Positions 43,265-52,701 of a stretch of DNA of 64,000 bases are shown piece by piece. The stretch comes from Allonocardiopsis opalescens (GTDB lineage Bacteria > Actinomycetota > Actinomycetes > Streptosporangiales > Streptosporangiaceae), in assembly GCF_003002095.1 (NCBI RefSeq), contig NZ_PVZC01000001.1, forward strand, positions 620,001-684,000, in the 5' to 3' direction. The notes below the pieces were generated by a model, which did no database searches, was not told the origin of the DNA, and saw only the letters and a program-made list of their open reading frames with translations. The translations under genes and the position numbers were made by a program. Positions within the stretch are counted from its first letter, which is position 1. Every line of letters begins with the position of its first letter.

Positions 43265-44527
43265 TCAGCCCGTCGCGGCCTGGCCGTCGGCGCCGACCGC
43301 CTCGGCCGCCTCGCCGCCATCCGCCGCGTCGCCGGCCCGGACGGCGAGGGCGTCGTGCTCGAAGCGCAGCCGCAGCTCCTCGCCGGCCGCCACCTGCGCG
43401 GCCGAGCGCACCACCGTGCCGTCGGCCTGCTGCACGATGGCGTAGCCACGCCCCAGGGTGGCGGCGGGGGAGAGCGCGCGCAGCCGCGCCAGGGTGTGGC
43501 CGAGGTCCTCGCCGGCCCGGTCCAGCCGCCCCTCGAAGCAGCGGCGGGCGCGGTCGCGCAGGCCCTCGGCCTGCTCGGCCAGCCGGTCGATCTCGCGCAC
43601 CGGGTCGGCCAGGGCCGGCCGGGAGCGCACCCCGCGCAGCCACGCCTCCTCGCGGCCCAGCCAGCCGTGCAGCCAGCGGCGCCCCCGCTCGCGCAGCTGG
43701 GCGATCAGGGCCAGCTGCTCGGCGACGTCGGGGACCACCCGCTTGGCGGCGTCGGTGGGGGTGGAGGCGCGCACGTCGGCCACCAGGTCCAGCAGCGGGC
43801 TGTCCTGCTCGTGGCCGATCGCGCTGACCACGGGGGTGCGGCAGGCCGCCACCGCGCGCACCAGCGCCTCGTCGGAGAAGGGCAGCAGGTCCTCGATGGA
43901 GCCGCCGCCCCGGGCGATCACGATCACGTCCACAGCCGGGTCGGCGTCGAGTTCGCGCAGCGCGGCCAGCACCTGGCCGACGGCGCGGTCGCCCTGCACG
44001 GCGACCTGCTCCACCCGGAAGCGCACGGCCGGCCACCGGCGGCGGCCGTTCTCCAGCACGTCGCGCTCGGCGGCGGAGTTGCGGCCGCAGATCAGCCCGA
44101 CCTGGCCGGGCAGGAAGGGCAGCGGCCGCTTGCGCGCCTCGGCGAACAGGCCCTCGGCGGCGAGGGTGGCGCGCAGCCGCTCCAGCCGGGCCAGCAGCTC
44201 GCCCACGCCGACGTGCCGGATCTCCAGCCCCTGGAGGGAGAAGCTGCCCCGGTTCACCCAGAAGTCGGGCTTGGCGTGCACCACGACGCGGGTGCCCTCG
44301 GTGGGGGCGGGCTGGGACGCCTCCAGCACCCGCCGCTGGCAGACCACGCGCACCGACATGTTCGCGACGGGGTCGCGCAGGGTGAGGTAGGCGGTGGCGC
44401 CGCGCACGCTCAGCTCGGCGATCTGGCCCTCGACCCAGATGCGGCCCAGCTTGCCGATCCACTGGCCGATCAGCTGGTTCACCACCCGGACCGGGGCCGG
44501 CGACTCGGCCGACGTGTCCATACCCAT
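43265..44527 (-). CDS. xseA: Exodeoxyribonuclease VII large subunit
   Basis: A 420-residue catalytic subunit. An N-terminal OB fold ([27 protein letters not shown]) is followed by the conserved catalytic part: [44 protein letters not shown] and [27 protein letters not shown]. The helical C-terminal region binds Xse[10 protein letters not shown] near the end is also standard. The start is ATG 44527 (MGMDTSAE), with ATG 44521 as an alternative; the longer reading to 44701 is low-complexity and unsupported. Confidence 0.95.
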   Translation of the reverse strand: MGMDTSAESPAPVRVVNQLIGQWIGKLGRIWVEGQIAELSVRGATAYLTLRDPVANMSVRVVCQRRVLEASQPAPTEGTRVVVHAKPDFWVNRGSFSLQGLEIRHVGVGELLARLERLRATLAAEGLFAEARKRPLPFLPGQVGLICGRNSAAERDVLENGRRRWPAVRFRVEQVAVQGDRAVGQVLAALRELDADPAVDVIVIARGGGSIEDLLPFSDEALVRAVAACRTPVVSAIGHEQDSPLLDLVADVRASTPTDAAKRVVPDVAEQLALIAQLRERGRRWLHGWLGREEAWLRGVRSRPALADPVREIDRLAEQAEGLRDRARRCFEGRLDRAGEDLGHTLARLRALSPAATLGRGYAIVQQADGTVVRSAAQVAAGEELRLRFEHDALAVRAGDAADGGEAAEAVGADGQAATG

Positions 44528-44776
44528 GCGCCCGACCCTAGCCGCTGCCACGGTCAGCGGCGGCGTGCGGGACGGCGGCGGGCGGGCCCGGGAGGGCGCG
44601 GCGGAGCCGCCGCGCGGCCGCCGGCGGCGCGGCGCCGGCCGGGTGGGGACGGGCGCCGCGGGCCGGCATGCGGAGCGGGCGGGCCTGACGGCGTCCGGCA
44701 CGGGACGGCGCCGGCGCCGAGCGGCCCGGTAGGGGGCGGGGCGGAGGAAGGGCCCCGGCCTGCGGGGGGCGGGCGG

Positions 44777-45421
44777 CTACTTGGCCGGGCCGGCCTGGAC
44801 CTTCGCGATCCGGTTGTCGTACATCTTCAGGTACTCCGGCCGTGCCGCGTTCGCCTCCTCGTAGGCGCGCAGCTCGCGCACCTGCTCCAGGCTGAGGTTG
44901 CGGAAGCGGGCCCGGATGGACGCGACGGAGAGGGTGTCGTAGTTGGCCAGCGGCGGCTCGGCCGGGGCCGCGGTGGGGGCCTCGGGGTCGGCGACGGCGG
45001 CCGGTGCCGGGTCCGCGACGGGGTCGGCCGCGGGCTCGGGCTCCGGCGCGGTGGCGGCGGGAGCGGGGTCCGCCGCGACGGCGGCCTCGGACTTCGCCTC
45101 CGCCTTCGCGGCCGTGTCCGCCTCGGTCGCGGCGCCCGCCGGGGCGGCCGTGCCGGTGGAGCTCGCGGTGTCGGCGGCGACGTCGACCGTGCCGGCGGGG
45201 GCCGGCGCGGGGGCGGCGGTGGCGGTGTCGGCGGCCGTGTCGGTGGCGGGTGCGACCGTGTCGGTCGACGCCGTCGCCGGGGCGGGGGTGCTCGCGGTGG
45301 TCGGCTTGGCAGCCGGTTCGGCGGCCGCGGAATCCTTGGCGGGGGTGTCGGTGCGGCCCAGGAGCTTGGCGAAGCCGATCTTCACCGAGTCCAGGACTCC
45401 CTTGAGTCCGGCGTTAGGCAT
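44777..45421 (-). CDS. DUF8129-like (lipid-droplet-associated-type) protein
   Basis: A 214-residue protein in three parts: a short basic amphipathic N-terminus (MPNAGLKGVLDSVKIGFAKLLG), about 130 residues of Ala/Thr/Pro/Glu low-complexity linker, and a C-terminal helical domain (YDTLSVASIRARFRNLSLEQVRELRAYEEANAARPEYLKMYDNRIAKV in outline). The C-terminal domain resembles a SAP-like or DUF8129 unit seen in mycobacterial lipid-droplet-associated proteins; the position between xseA and ispH matches Rv1109c from memory. A ribosome site AAGGAG precedes the ATG at 45421. Role unknown; binding to membranes or DNA is possible. Confidence 0.78.
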   Translation of the reverse strand: MPNAGLKGVLDSVKIGFAKLLGRTDTPAKDSAAAEPAAKPTTASTPAPATASTDTVAPATDTAADTATAAPAPAPAGTVDVAADTASSTGTAAPAGAATEADTAAKAEAKSEAAVAADPAPAATAPEPEPAADPVADPAPAAVADPEAPTAAPAEPPLANYDTLSVASIRARFRNLSLEQVRELRAYEEANAARPEYLKMYDNRIAKVQAGPAK

Positions 45422-45664
45422 GAATGCTGTGCTCCTTATACGCGTGTACGGGTCACGGTTATAGCGTGGCTACTGTGCCGGGAGGTACGGATTCGCGCCG
45501 TTTCGATGGTTTGCCGTCCACTGTGCCGTATCTCACGGCTCCGCGCCGCCCCGTCGCCTCCTCGAACCTGCACCATTTTGGTTTCCTGCGCGTCTCGGCG
45601 CCGCTCGCCGCGCGGGATGCGCGGCGGCCGACCTGCCGAACGCCCTCCGTTCGGCGCCAGCACC

Positions 45665-45670
45665 TAGGAT
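45665..45670 (+). promoter_or_regulatory. -10 element TAGGAT, probable leaderless ispH start
   Basis: TAGGAT is followed after 7 bases by the ATG at 45678. This spacing favours that ATG over the one at 45669, which would overlap the promoter element itself. Confidence 0.5.
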
Positions 45671-45677
45671 GGGGATC

Positions 45678-46730
45678 ATGTCTGCTGTGTCTGCCGCTTC
45701 AGCCGCTACGACCGAGCCGTCCGAGTCCGTGGCGCCGGCCGCGACCGCCGACCCCGCCGCACCAGCCCGGCGCGTGCTGCTCGCCAGGCCGCGCGGCTAC
45801 TGCGCCGGGGTCGACCGGGCGGTGCAGACGGTAGAGAAGGCGCTGGAACAGTACGGTGCCCCGATCTACGTCCGCAAGCAGATCGTGCACAACACCCACG
45901 TCGTGCGCACGCTGGAGGAGCGCGGCGCGGTGTTCGTCGACGAGACCGCCGAGGTGCCCGAGGGCGCCATCGTGGTCTTCTCCGCCCACGGCGTCGCCCC
46001 CGTCGTGCACGAGGAGGCGCGCGGCCGCTCGCTCGCCACCATCGACGCCACCTGCCCGCTGGTCACCAAGGTGCACCGCGAGGCCGTCCGCTTCGCCAAG
46101 GACGACTACGACATCCTGCTCATCGGGCACGAGGGCCACGAAGAGGTCATCGGCACCAGCGGCGAGGCGCCCGAGCACATCACCCTGGTCGGCGGTCCCG
46201 AGGACGTCCCCAACGTCGAGGTCCGCGACCCCGACAAGGTCGCCTGGCTCTCCCAGACCACCCTGTCCGTCGACGAGACCAACGCCACCGTCGCCGCGCT
46301 GCGCGAGCGCTTCCCCAAGCTGCTCGACCCGCCCAGCGACGACATCTGCTACGCCACCTCCAACCGCCAGACCGCGGTCAAGGAGATCGCGGCCGAGTGC
46401 GAACTGGTGCTGGTCGTCGGCTCCACCAACTCCTCCAACTCCGTGCGCCTGGTCGAGGTCGCCCTGGACGCCGGCGCCGACGCCGCCCACCTGGTGGACA
46501 ACGCCGACCAGGTCGACCCCGAGTGGCTGACCGCCGCCACCACCGTCGGCGTCACCAGCGGCGCCTCGGTCCCCGACGAACTCGTCCAGGACGTCCTCGC
46601 CCTACTCGACCGCCACGGCTTCTCCGACGTCCGCGAGGTCGAGTCCGCCCGCGAGAAGCTCACCTTCTCCATGCCCAAGGAACTCCGCCGCGACCTCCGC
46701 GCCGAAGCCTTGCGCCTCACGGCGGGCTAG
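45678..46730 (+). CDS. ispH: 4-hydroxy-3-methylbut-2-enyl diphosphate reductase
   Basis: A 350-residue [4Fe-4S] enzyme, the last step of the MEP isoprenoid pathway, making isopentenyl and dimethylallyl diphosphate. The cluster cysteines are visible in [22 protein letters not shown] and [29 protein letters not shown] holds the catalytic Glu, and [15 protein letters not shown] is the substrate-phosphate loop. The start was moved from 45669 to 45678 because TAGGAT seven bases upstream suggests a leaderless transcript. It would supply substrate to the cis-prenyltransferase encoded earlier in the window. Confidence 0.96.
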   Translation: MSAVSAASAATTEPSESVAPAATADPAAPARRVLLARPRGYCAGVDRAVQTVEKALEQYGAPIYVRKQIVHNTHVVRTLEERGAVFVDETAEVPEGAIVVFSAHGVAPVVHEEARGRSLATIDATCPLVTKVHREAVRFAKDDYDILLIGHEGHEEVIGTSGEAPEHITLVGGPEDVPNVEVRDPDKVAWLSQTTLSVDETNATVAALRERFPKLLDPPSDDICYATSNRQTAVKEIAAECELVLVVGSTNSSNSVRLVEVALDAGADAAHLVDNADQVDPEWLTAATTVGVTSGASVPDELVQDVLALLDRHGFSDVREVESAREKLTFSMPKELRRDLRAEALRLTAG

Positions 46731-46748
46731 CGGGCCGCCCGGGCCGCG

Positions 46749-47294
46749 TCACTCCTCCGGCCGCGACGCGTAGCGGCGGACGGCGCGGCCCGACAGGTCC
46801 TCGCGGAGTTCGCGGATGTTGTCGGGGAGGCCGCGGAAGCAGGCGAGGGCGAGGGCGAGGGCGGTGCCGCCGAACAGCCACGGTGCCAGTTCGGCGAGGC
46901 GGGTGCCCATGCCGATGGCCAGCGCCTGCGCGAAGGCGCCGGTGGGCAGCGCGAGCAGGGTCTCCGCGAGCAGTAGGGCGACGAAGCAGGTCAGCGGCGG
47001 TGTCACGGCCATCCAGATCACGTCGCGCCGCCGCACCAGCAGCACCCCGGCCAGTGAGACGGCGACGAAGACCACTCCGATCAGCGTCGACGGCGCGACC
47101 ACGGTGCGCAGCAGCGAGCCGATCAGCGCCGCGGCCGTCAGGATGAGCACGACGGCCAGCAGCGCCCCCCGCGCCGTCAGCCGGACCGGCGCCGCGCCGC
47201 CCTGGCCGCGACGTCCGCGCGAGCGCGGCGCGCGGCGCCCTGATGCCCGCGGCGCGTCCGCGCGCCCCGGCCCCCCGTGTGTCCGCCCTGCCAT
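46749..47294 (-). CDS. DUF6542-like small polytopic membrane protein
   Basis: A 181-residue protein. A basic Gly/Arg-rich N-terminal tail precedes four hydrophobic helices (LTARGALLAVVLILTAAALIG, LIGVVFVAVSLAGVLLV, WMAVTPPLTCFVALLLAETLLAL and WLFGGTALALALACF) and a charged C-terminal tail (NIRELREDLSGRAVRRYASRPEE). The pattern matches a DUF6542-type protein located between ispH and ychF in actinobacteria (Rv1111c, from memory). Function unknown. The ATG at 47294 has a GGGAGG ribosome site, and the gene lies 95 bases downstream of rmuC on the same strand. Confidence 0.8.
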   Translation of the reverse strand: MAGRTHGGPGRADAPRASGRRAPRSRGRRGQGGAAPVRLTARGALLAVVLILTAAALIGSLLRTVVAPSTLIGVVFVAVSLAGVLLVRRRDVIWMAVTPPLTCFVALLLAETLLALPTGAFAQALAIGMGTRLAELAPWLFGGTALALALACFRGLPDNIRELREDLSGRAVRRYASRPEE

Positions 47295-47389
47295 GGCCGT
47301 CCTCCCGTCCCCTCCCGCCGCCCGCCCCCGCGGACGGCGCGGGGCCTCGCCCCCGTATGTCTCGTCGTACCCGGTCCCGCCGGCGCGAG

Positions 47390-48658
47390 TCAGCGGTCGC
47401 CGTTGCGGCCGTACGGGACCGGGTCGGGCAGCGCCGCGGCGTCCAGCAGCTCCGGCGCCGACGGCACCCGCGAGCGGGCGTCGACGGCGTCGGGCGCGGC
47501 CAGCTCGTCGGCGACCAGCCCCAGGTCGCGCAGGCGCCGCGCCGTCACCAGCACCCGGCTCTCCAGCGAGCCGACCGTCTGGTTGTAGGAGGCGACGGCC
47601 CGGTCCAGCGCCTTGCCCAGCCCGTCGACGTTGCGGCCGAGCGAGCCCAGCCGCTCGTGCAGCTCGCGGCCCAGTTCGAACACGGCGCGGGCGTTCTCGC
47701 TCAGCGCCGCCTGCTGCCAGGCGTACTGCGCGGTGCGCAGCAGCGAGACCAGCGTCGTCGGGGTGGCGATGTGCACGCGGCGGGCCAGAGCGTAGTCGAG
47801 CAGCCGGGGGTCGTGCTCCAGCGCGGGGGCCAGGAAGGCCTCGCCCGGGATGAACAGCACCACGAACTCCGGCGCGGGCGAGAACGCCGCCCAGTACGCC
47901 TTGGCGGCCAGCTGGTCGACGTGGCGGCGCAGCTGCCTGGCGTGCGCGGCCAGCCGCTCGGCGCGCACCCGCTCCTCGCCTGCCTCCGCCGCCTCCAGGT
48001 ACGCCGACAGCGACACCTTGGAGTCCACCACGATGCTCTTGCCGCCCACCAGCCGCACCACCATGTCGGGCCGCTGCGCGCTGCCGTCGGCGGCCACGGC
48101 GGACGCCTGCTCCTGGAAGTCGCAGTAGGAGTCCATTCCGGCCAGCTCGGCCACCCGGCGCAGCTGGAGTTCGCCCCAGCGCCCCCGCGCCTCGGGCCGC
48201 CGCAGCGCGGTGACCAGCGCCTGCGTCTGCTCCCTGAGCCGTTCGGAGCCCTCCCGGACGAACTCGACCTGCTTGGACAGCTCCGCCTGCGCCGCAATGC
48301 GCCCCGCGTCGGACTCCCGCAGCTGCGCCTCGACCTTGGCCAGCGTCTCGCGCAGCGGCCCGACCAGGTGCTCCACCGCGGTCCTGCGCTGGTCGAGGTC
48401 GTGCCCGGCGGCCTGGGTGGCGGCCCGCAGCCGCCCCTCGGCCAACTCCAGGAAGCGCTGGTTGGTCGCGTCCAGGGCCTGCGCCGACAGCGATCTGAAC
48501 CGCTCGGCCAGCTGCTCCTCGATGTAGGCCGCCTTCTCCTCGGCGGCGGTGGCCTGCGCCCGCAGCTCCGCCTGGCGGGCCCGCGCCAGCACCAGGCCGA
48601 CGGCCACCCCGACCGCGAGGCCCAGCAGCAGGCAGGCGAACATCCACAGCGCGTCCAT
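47390..48658 (-). CDS. rmuC: RmuC-family DNA recombination protein
   Basis: A 422-residue protein. An N-terminal membrane anchor (MFACLLLGLAVGVAVGLVLA) leads into a long coiled coil (about residues 25-130). The RmuC nuclease-like domain follows: RGRWGELQLRRVAELAGM, PDMVVRLVGGKSIVVDSKVSLSAYL and EFVVLFIPGEAFLAPAL. The D...DSK arrangement is that of the PD-(D/E)xK-like core. E. coli RmuC limits inversion at short inverted repeats. The ATG at 48658 gives the anchor directly; the reading to 48796 adds low-complexity sequence. It is divergent from ychF with 140 bases between starts. Confidence 0.93.
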   Translation of the reverse strand: MDALWMFACLLLGLAVGVAVGLVLARARQAELRAQATAAEEKAAYIEEQLAERFRSLSAQALDATNQRFLELAEGRLRAATQAAGHDLDQRRTAVEHLVGPLRETLAKVEAQLRESDAGRIAAQAELSKQVEFVREGSERLREQTQALVTALRRPEARGRWGELQLRRVAELAGMDSYCDFQEQASAVAADGSAQRPDMVVRLVGGKSIVVDSKVSLSAYLEAAEAGEERVRAERLAAHARQLRRHVDQLAAKAYWAAFSPAPEFVVLFIPGEAFLAPALEHDPRLLDYALARRVHIATPTTLVSLLRTAQYAWQQAALSENARAVFELGRELHERLGSLGRNVDGLGKALDRAVASYNQTVGSLESRVLVTARRLRDLGLVADELAAPDAVDARSRVPSAPELLDAAALPDPVPYGRNGDR

Positions 48659-48784
48659 GCGGGCATGCTGCCAGCCCTCGGCGCGCCGGGGGCGCACCGA
48701 CGCGCGCGGGCGGCCCGCTCCGGCCAGGCGCCCGCGCACCGAGGGGCCGGACTCCGGGGCAGCCGGGCCGGTCGGGGCCGCCGG

Positions 48785-48790
48785 TAGACT
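48785..48790 (+). promoter_or_regulatory. -10 element TAGACT, probable leaderless ychF start
   Basis: TAGACT is followed after 8 bases by the GTG at 48799; no ribosome site intervenes. Confidence 0.5.
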
Positions 48791-48798
48791 CGCCACTC

Positions 48799-49899
<1,101 letters not shown>

Positions 49900-49932
49900 G
49901 CCCGGCGGCCGCCGACTGTCGGTCCCGCGTCC

Positions 49933-49938
49933 TAGCAT
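49933..49938 (+). promoter_or_regulatory. -10 element TAGCAT, probable leaderless start
   Basis: TAGCAT is followed after 7 bases by the ATG at 49946; no ribosome site intervenes. Confidence 0.5.
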
Positions 49939-49945
49939 CGCCCCC

Positions 49946-50479
49946 ATGACGACGAAGGCGCAGGTGCGCAAGGCGGCGCTGGCGATGCCCGAGGCCGAGG
50001 AGGGCACCCATTTCGGGATGCCGTCGTTCTCGGTGCGGGGCAAGGGCTTCGCGGTGCTGGACCGGCGGGACGCGGTGCTGCTGCACCTGCCCGCCGAGGC
50101 GGTCGAGCGGGTGCTGGCCGAGTACCCCACCGGCGAGCGGCTGGAGCGGCGCGGCACGCTGCTGGGCGTGCGGCTTCCGCTGGCCGACATCGACGGGCAG
50201 CGGCTCAACGGCCTGGCCGCCGAGGCGTGGCGCCACCGCGCGCCCAAGCGGCTGGTGGCCGCGTACGACGAGGCGGAGCGGGCGGCCGGGCGGCCCGGCG
50301 GCGACCTGCCGGCCATCGGACGGCCGGCTACCTCGGCGCTGTACACCGCGGGCATCACCTCGCTGGAGCAGGTCGCCGAGCGCTCCGAGGCCGAACTGCG
50401 CGCGCTGCACGGCGTCGGCCCCAAGGCGATCCGCATCCTGCGCGAGGCGCTGGAGGCGAGCGGCCGCTCGCTGCGGTGA
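49946..50479 (+). CDS. MmcQ/YjbR-type protein fused to a helix-hairpin-helix domain
   Basis: A 177-residue cytoplasmic protein. The N-terminal 115 residues have the MmcQ/YjbR pattern (ALAMPEAEEGTHFGMPSFSVRGKGFAVL, then LDRRDAVLLHLP). The C-terminal 60 residues are a helix-hairpin-helix unit (LPAIGRPATSALYTAGITSLEQVAERSEAELRALHGVGPKAIRILREALEASG in outline), as used for non-specific DNA binding. YjbR-fold proteins are proposed DNA-binding proteins, so the fusion reinforces that idea. No partner gene is apparent. The preceding TAGCAT suggests a leaderless message. Confidence 0.82.
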   Translation: MTTKAQVRKAALAMPEAEEGTHFGMPSFSVRGKGFAVLDRRDAVLLHLPAEAVERVLAEYPTGERLERRGTLLGVRLPLADIDGQRLNGLAAEAWRHRAPKRLVAAYDEAERAAGRPGGDLPAIGRPATSALYTAGITSLEQVAERSEAELRALHGVGPKAIRILREALEASGRSLR

Positions 50480-50615
50480 CCGGGCCGGCCGCCACAGGCG
50501 CGTCAGGCCGTCCACGGCGGCCGACGGCCACCGTGCGGACGCGTGCGCCCGCCCGGTCCAGCCCCGCCGCCGCGCGGCGATGTGAAGCCCGCGGCCGGGC
50601 AGGCCCCTCGCCACC

Positions 50616-51428
50616 TCAGCGCGAGGCCGCGCCCGTCCGCTCCGCGTCCCGGGCCAGCGCGCGCAGCGCCTCGCGGGTGGCCTCGTCGGCCGGGAAGAAG
50701 GTCTCGACCGCGACCTCGTCCAGGGTGACGTCGCGCGGCGAGCCGAAGACCGTGACGGCGTACAGCAGGGACAGCTCGCCCGCCTCCGTCGCCAGCCGCA
50801 TGGGCGTGACGATGTCGCCCGCGGGCGCCGGCGCGTCGCCGGACACCTGAGGGGCCGGATAGGACTCCAGTTCGGCGAGCAGGGCGGCCAGCGCGGGCTC
50901 GGCGGTGCGGTCCAGCTGCCGCCGCACCCGGCGCAGCGTGTGGGCCCGCCACTGCGCGGGGTTGCGCAGCCGGGGCGCGAGCCCGTCCGGGTGCATGGTG
51001 GCCCGCAGCATGTTCAGCGGCGGCCCGGTGAGCGCGGCCGGCAGGCCGGCCAGGAAGCGCCGCATCGCCCGGTTCGCGGCCAGCAGGTCCCAGCGCGCGT
51101 TCACCGCCACCGCCGGGTTCGGCTCGTGCCCGCCGAGCACCGCCTCGACGGCGGCGCGGGCGGCGCCGAGGTCGGCCAGCGGACGCTCCCGGTGCACCGG
51201 CGCGAGCCCGGCCGCCAGGTAGAAGGCGTTGCGCTCCCGCAGCGGGACGTCGAGCTCGTCGCAGAGCCGCTCGATCATCGCCCGGCTCGGGGTCGCCCGC
51301 CCGGTCTCGATGAAGCTCAGGTGGCGGGTGGACACCTGGGCCGCGATCGAGACGTCGAGCTGCGAGCGGCGCCGCCGCTCCCGCCACCGGCGCACCAGCG
51401 ATCCGACGTCCTGCTCGGTGGTGGTCAT
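50616..51428 (-). CDS. XRE-family regulator with MmyB-like ligand-binding domain
   Basis: A 270-residue regulator. The N-terminal HTH is VGSLVRRWRERRRRSQLDVSIAAQVSTRHLSFIETGRATPSRAMIERLCDEL in outline. It is followed by an MmyB-type PAS-like domain (VNARWDLLAANRAMRRFL, MHPDGLAPRLRNPAQWRAHTLRRVRRQ, LSLLYAVTVFGSPRDVTLDEVAVETFFPAD). MmyB-type regulators usually sit divergently from oxidoreductase genes and may bind fatty acids or flavin-like ligands. Here the divergent partner is an NTF2-like/YHS pair, with a palindromic site between them. The start is ATG 51428. Confidence 0.92.
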   Translation of the reverse strand: MTTTEQDVGSLVRRWRERRRRSQLDVSIAAQVSTRHLSFIETGRATPSRAMIERLCDELDVPLRERNAFYLAAGLAPVHRERPLADLGAARAAVEAVLGGHEPNPAVAVNARWDLLAANRAMRRFLAGLPAALTGPPLNMLRATMHPDGLAPRLRNPAQWRAHTLRRVRRQLDRTAEPALAALLAELESYPAPQVSGDAPAPAGDIVTPMRLATEAGELSLLYAVTVFGSPRDVTLDEVAVETFFPADEATREALRALARDAERTGAASR

Positions 51429-51462
51429 GGCGACAGGCTGCCCGAGCGCGCGCGGCCCGGCA

Positions 51463-51479
51463 ATGACCTCCCGGGTAAT
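51463..51479. promoter_or_regulatory. Candidate operator for the MmyB-type regulator
   Basis: ATGACC-TCCCG-GGTAAT: 6-base arms with one mismatch from perfect symmetry, in the 125-base gap between divergent genes. It resembles the ATTACC...GGTAAT type of site I associate with MmyB-type XRE regulators. Confidence 0.5.
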
Positions 51480-51553
51480 CGACGCGCGGCCCCGGCCGCA
51501 CCCACCCTGGAGCCCGGCGCGCCGACCGGCCGCCGCGACGAGAGGGGACGACC

Positions 51554-51976
51554 ATGACCACCGCCCGCCTGAACCCGGCCGAGGCCGTCGAGCGCTACGT
51601 GCGCTTCTGGAACGGCGAGACGCCCGACGAGCAGCGCAGGGCCGCCGCCGAGGTGTTCACCGAGGACGTCGAGTACCGCGCGGTGCCCGGCGTGCTCACC
51701 GGCGCGGAGGCGCTGATCGGCTTCCGCACCCAGTTCATCGAGCACGTGGGCGCCGCCACCTACCGGGTGCCCGCCCCGCCGGACCACCACCACGACCGCG
51801 CCCGCTTCGGCTGGGAGATCGTGCTCGCCGACGGCACCGTCTTCGCGGCCGGCACCGACATCGCGCAGCTCGCCCCCGACGGCCGGATCACCGCCGTGGT
51901 CTCGTTCCTCGACCGGGCGCCCGAGGGCTTCGAGCACCACGAGGCCGAGGCCGAGCGGGCCGGAGGCGCGCGGTGA
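51554..51976 (+). CDS. NTF2-like (SnoaL-type) protein
   Basis: A 140-residue protein of the NTF2-like cone fold. AVERYVRFWNGETPDEQRRAAAEVFTEDVEYRAVPGVLTGAEALIGFRTQF in outline and the late strand FAAGTDIAQLAPDGRITAVVSFLDRAPEG are typical of SnoaL-like nuclear-transport-factor-type proteins. Many such proteins are isomerases, cyclases or binding proteins; the substrate is unknown here. The ATG at 51554 follows AGGGGA. The stop overlaps the next start (GTGA), so the two genes are coupled and share control by the divergent MmyB-type regulator. Confidence 0.87.
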   Translation: MTTARLNPAEAVERYVRFWNGETPDEQRRAAAEVFTEDVEYRAVPGVLTGAEALIGFRTQFIEHVGAATYRVPAPPDHHHDRARFGWEIVLADGTVFAAGTDIAQLAPDGRITAVVSFLDRAPEGFEHHEAEAERAGGAR

Positions 51977-52611
51977 TCCTCATCGAGATCGCCCACCCCG
52001 CCGGGGCCCTGCGCGAAGAGGACCGGCGGCTCGTCGCCGAGCGCCTGGTCGGCGCCTTCCTCACCGGGGACAGCGGCCCCGGCTCCGCCCCCGAGGCGAC
52101 CCTGCGCCGTGCCGCCACGATGACGCATGTGGCCTTCCGCGAGCTGTACGGCTGGCACCGGGGCGACGGCCCGCCGGACCCGGGCGCCGCCCCGCCGGTG
52201 ATCGCGAGCGTCACCGTCCCCGAGGCGTGGCGCGAGGACGTCGCACCCTACGCGATCGGCGTGCTGCGCTCCGCCGTCCGCCAGGTCGACACGGCCCGCG
52301 CCTGGGAGCGGCGCGGCGGGGACCTGTGGGTGACGGTCCGCGGCGTTCCCGACGGGAGCATCGGCCTCGACGGCAGACCCGCCACCGCCGACGGTGTGCT
52401 CGCCCACATGACCGAGGAGTTCCGCGCCGCCCAGGCCGCCGGGACCGCCCCGCCGCCGCCGGACGGCACCCTGCTCGACCCGGTGTGCGGGATGTACGTC
52501 CGCCCCGGCAAGGGCTCGATCACGCTCGACCACGACGGGGAGACGGTGGGCTTCTGCTCGCGCGGCTGCCGCGACTCCTACGCCCGCGAGCACGGGCTCG
52601 CCCCCGCCTGA
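51973..52611 (+). CDS. Tautomerase-like domain fused to a YHS metal-binding domain
   Basis: A 212-residue protein. The N-terminal part begins ILIEIAHPAGALREEDRRLVAERLVGAFL and includes DVAPYAIGVLRSAVRQVD, with a strand-helix pattern like 4-oxalocrotonate tautomerase relatives but without an N-terminal proline. The C-terminal 50 residues are a YHS domain, DPVCGMYVRPGKGS then VGFCSRGCRDSYAREHG, with three cysteines placed for metal binding as in copper-related YHS proteins. The GTG at 51973 overlaps the upstream stop. A strong hairpin follows. The function is unknown; a small-molecule enzyme with a metal-sensing or metal-delivery tail is a guess. Confidence 0.72.
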   Translation: MILIEIAHPAGALREEDRRLVAERLVGAFLTGDSGPGSAPEATLRRAATMTHVAFRELYGWHRGDGPPDPGAAPPVIASVTVPEAWREDVAPYAIGVLRSAVRQVDTARAWERRGGDLWVTVRGVPDGSIGLDGRPATADGVLAHMTEEFRAAQAAGTAPPPPDGTLLDPVCGMYVRPGKGSITLDHDGETVGFCSRGCRDSYAREHGLAPA

Positions 52612-52665
52612 GCAGTATCCGGCCGCACGCGGGGCGCGGCCGGAGCCTGTGTGGACGGACGGCCC

Positions 52666-52701
52666 CCGGAGGGCCCGCCTGGTATCGGGCGGGCCCTCCG
52701 G
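52666..52701 (+). terminator. Hairpin terminator of the NTF2/YHS operon
   Basis: A perfect 14-bp stem (CCGGAGGGCCCGCC and GGCGGGCCCTCCGG) with an 8-base loop, inside a wider set of arms (GGACGGCC and GGCCGTCC). It starts 54 bases after the stop codon. Confidence 0.75.

Noticed and set aside
45669-45677. ATG at 45669 as the ispH start
   Set aside because: It overlaps the likely -10 hexamer TAGGAT (45665-45670); the ATG at 45678 fits a leaderless transcript better.
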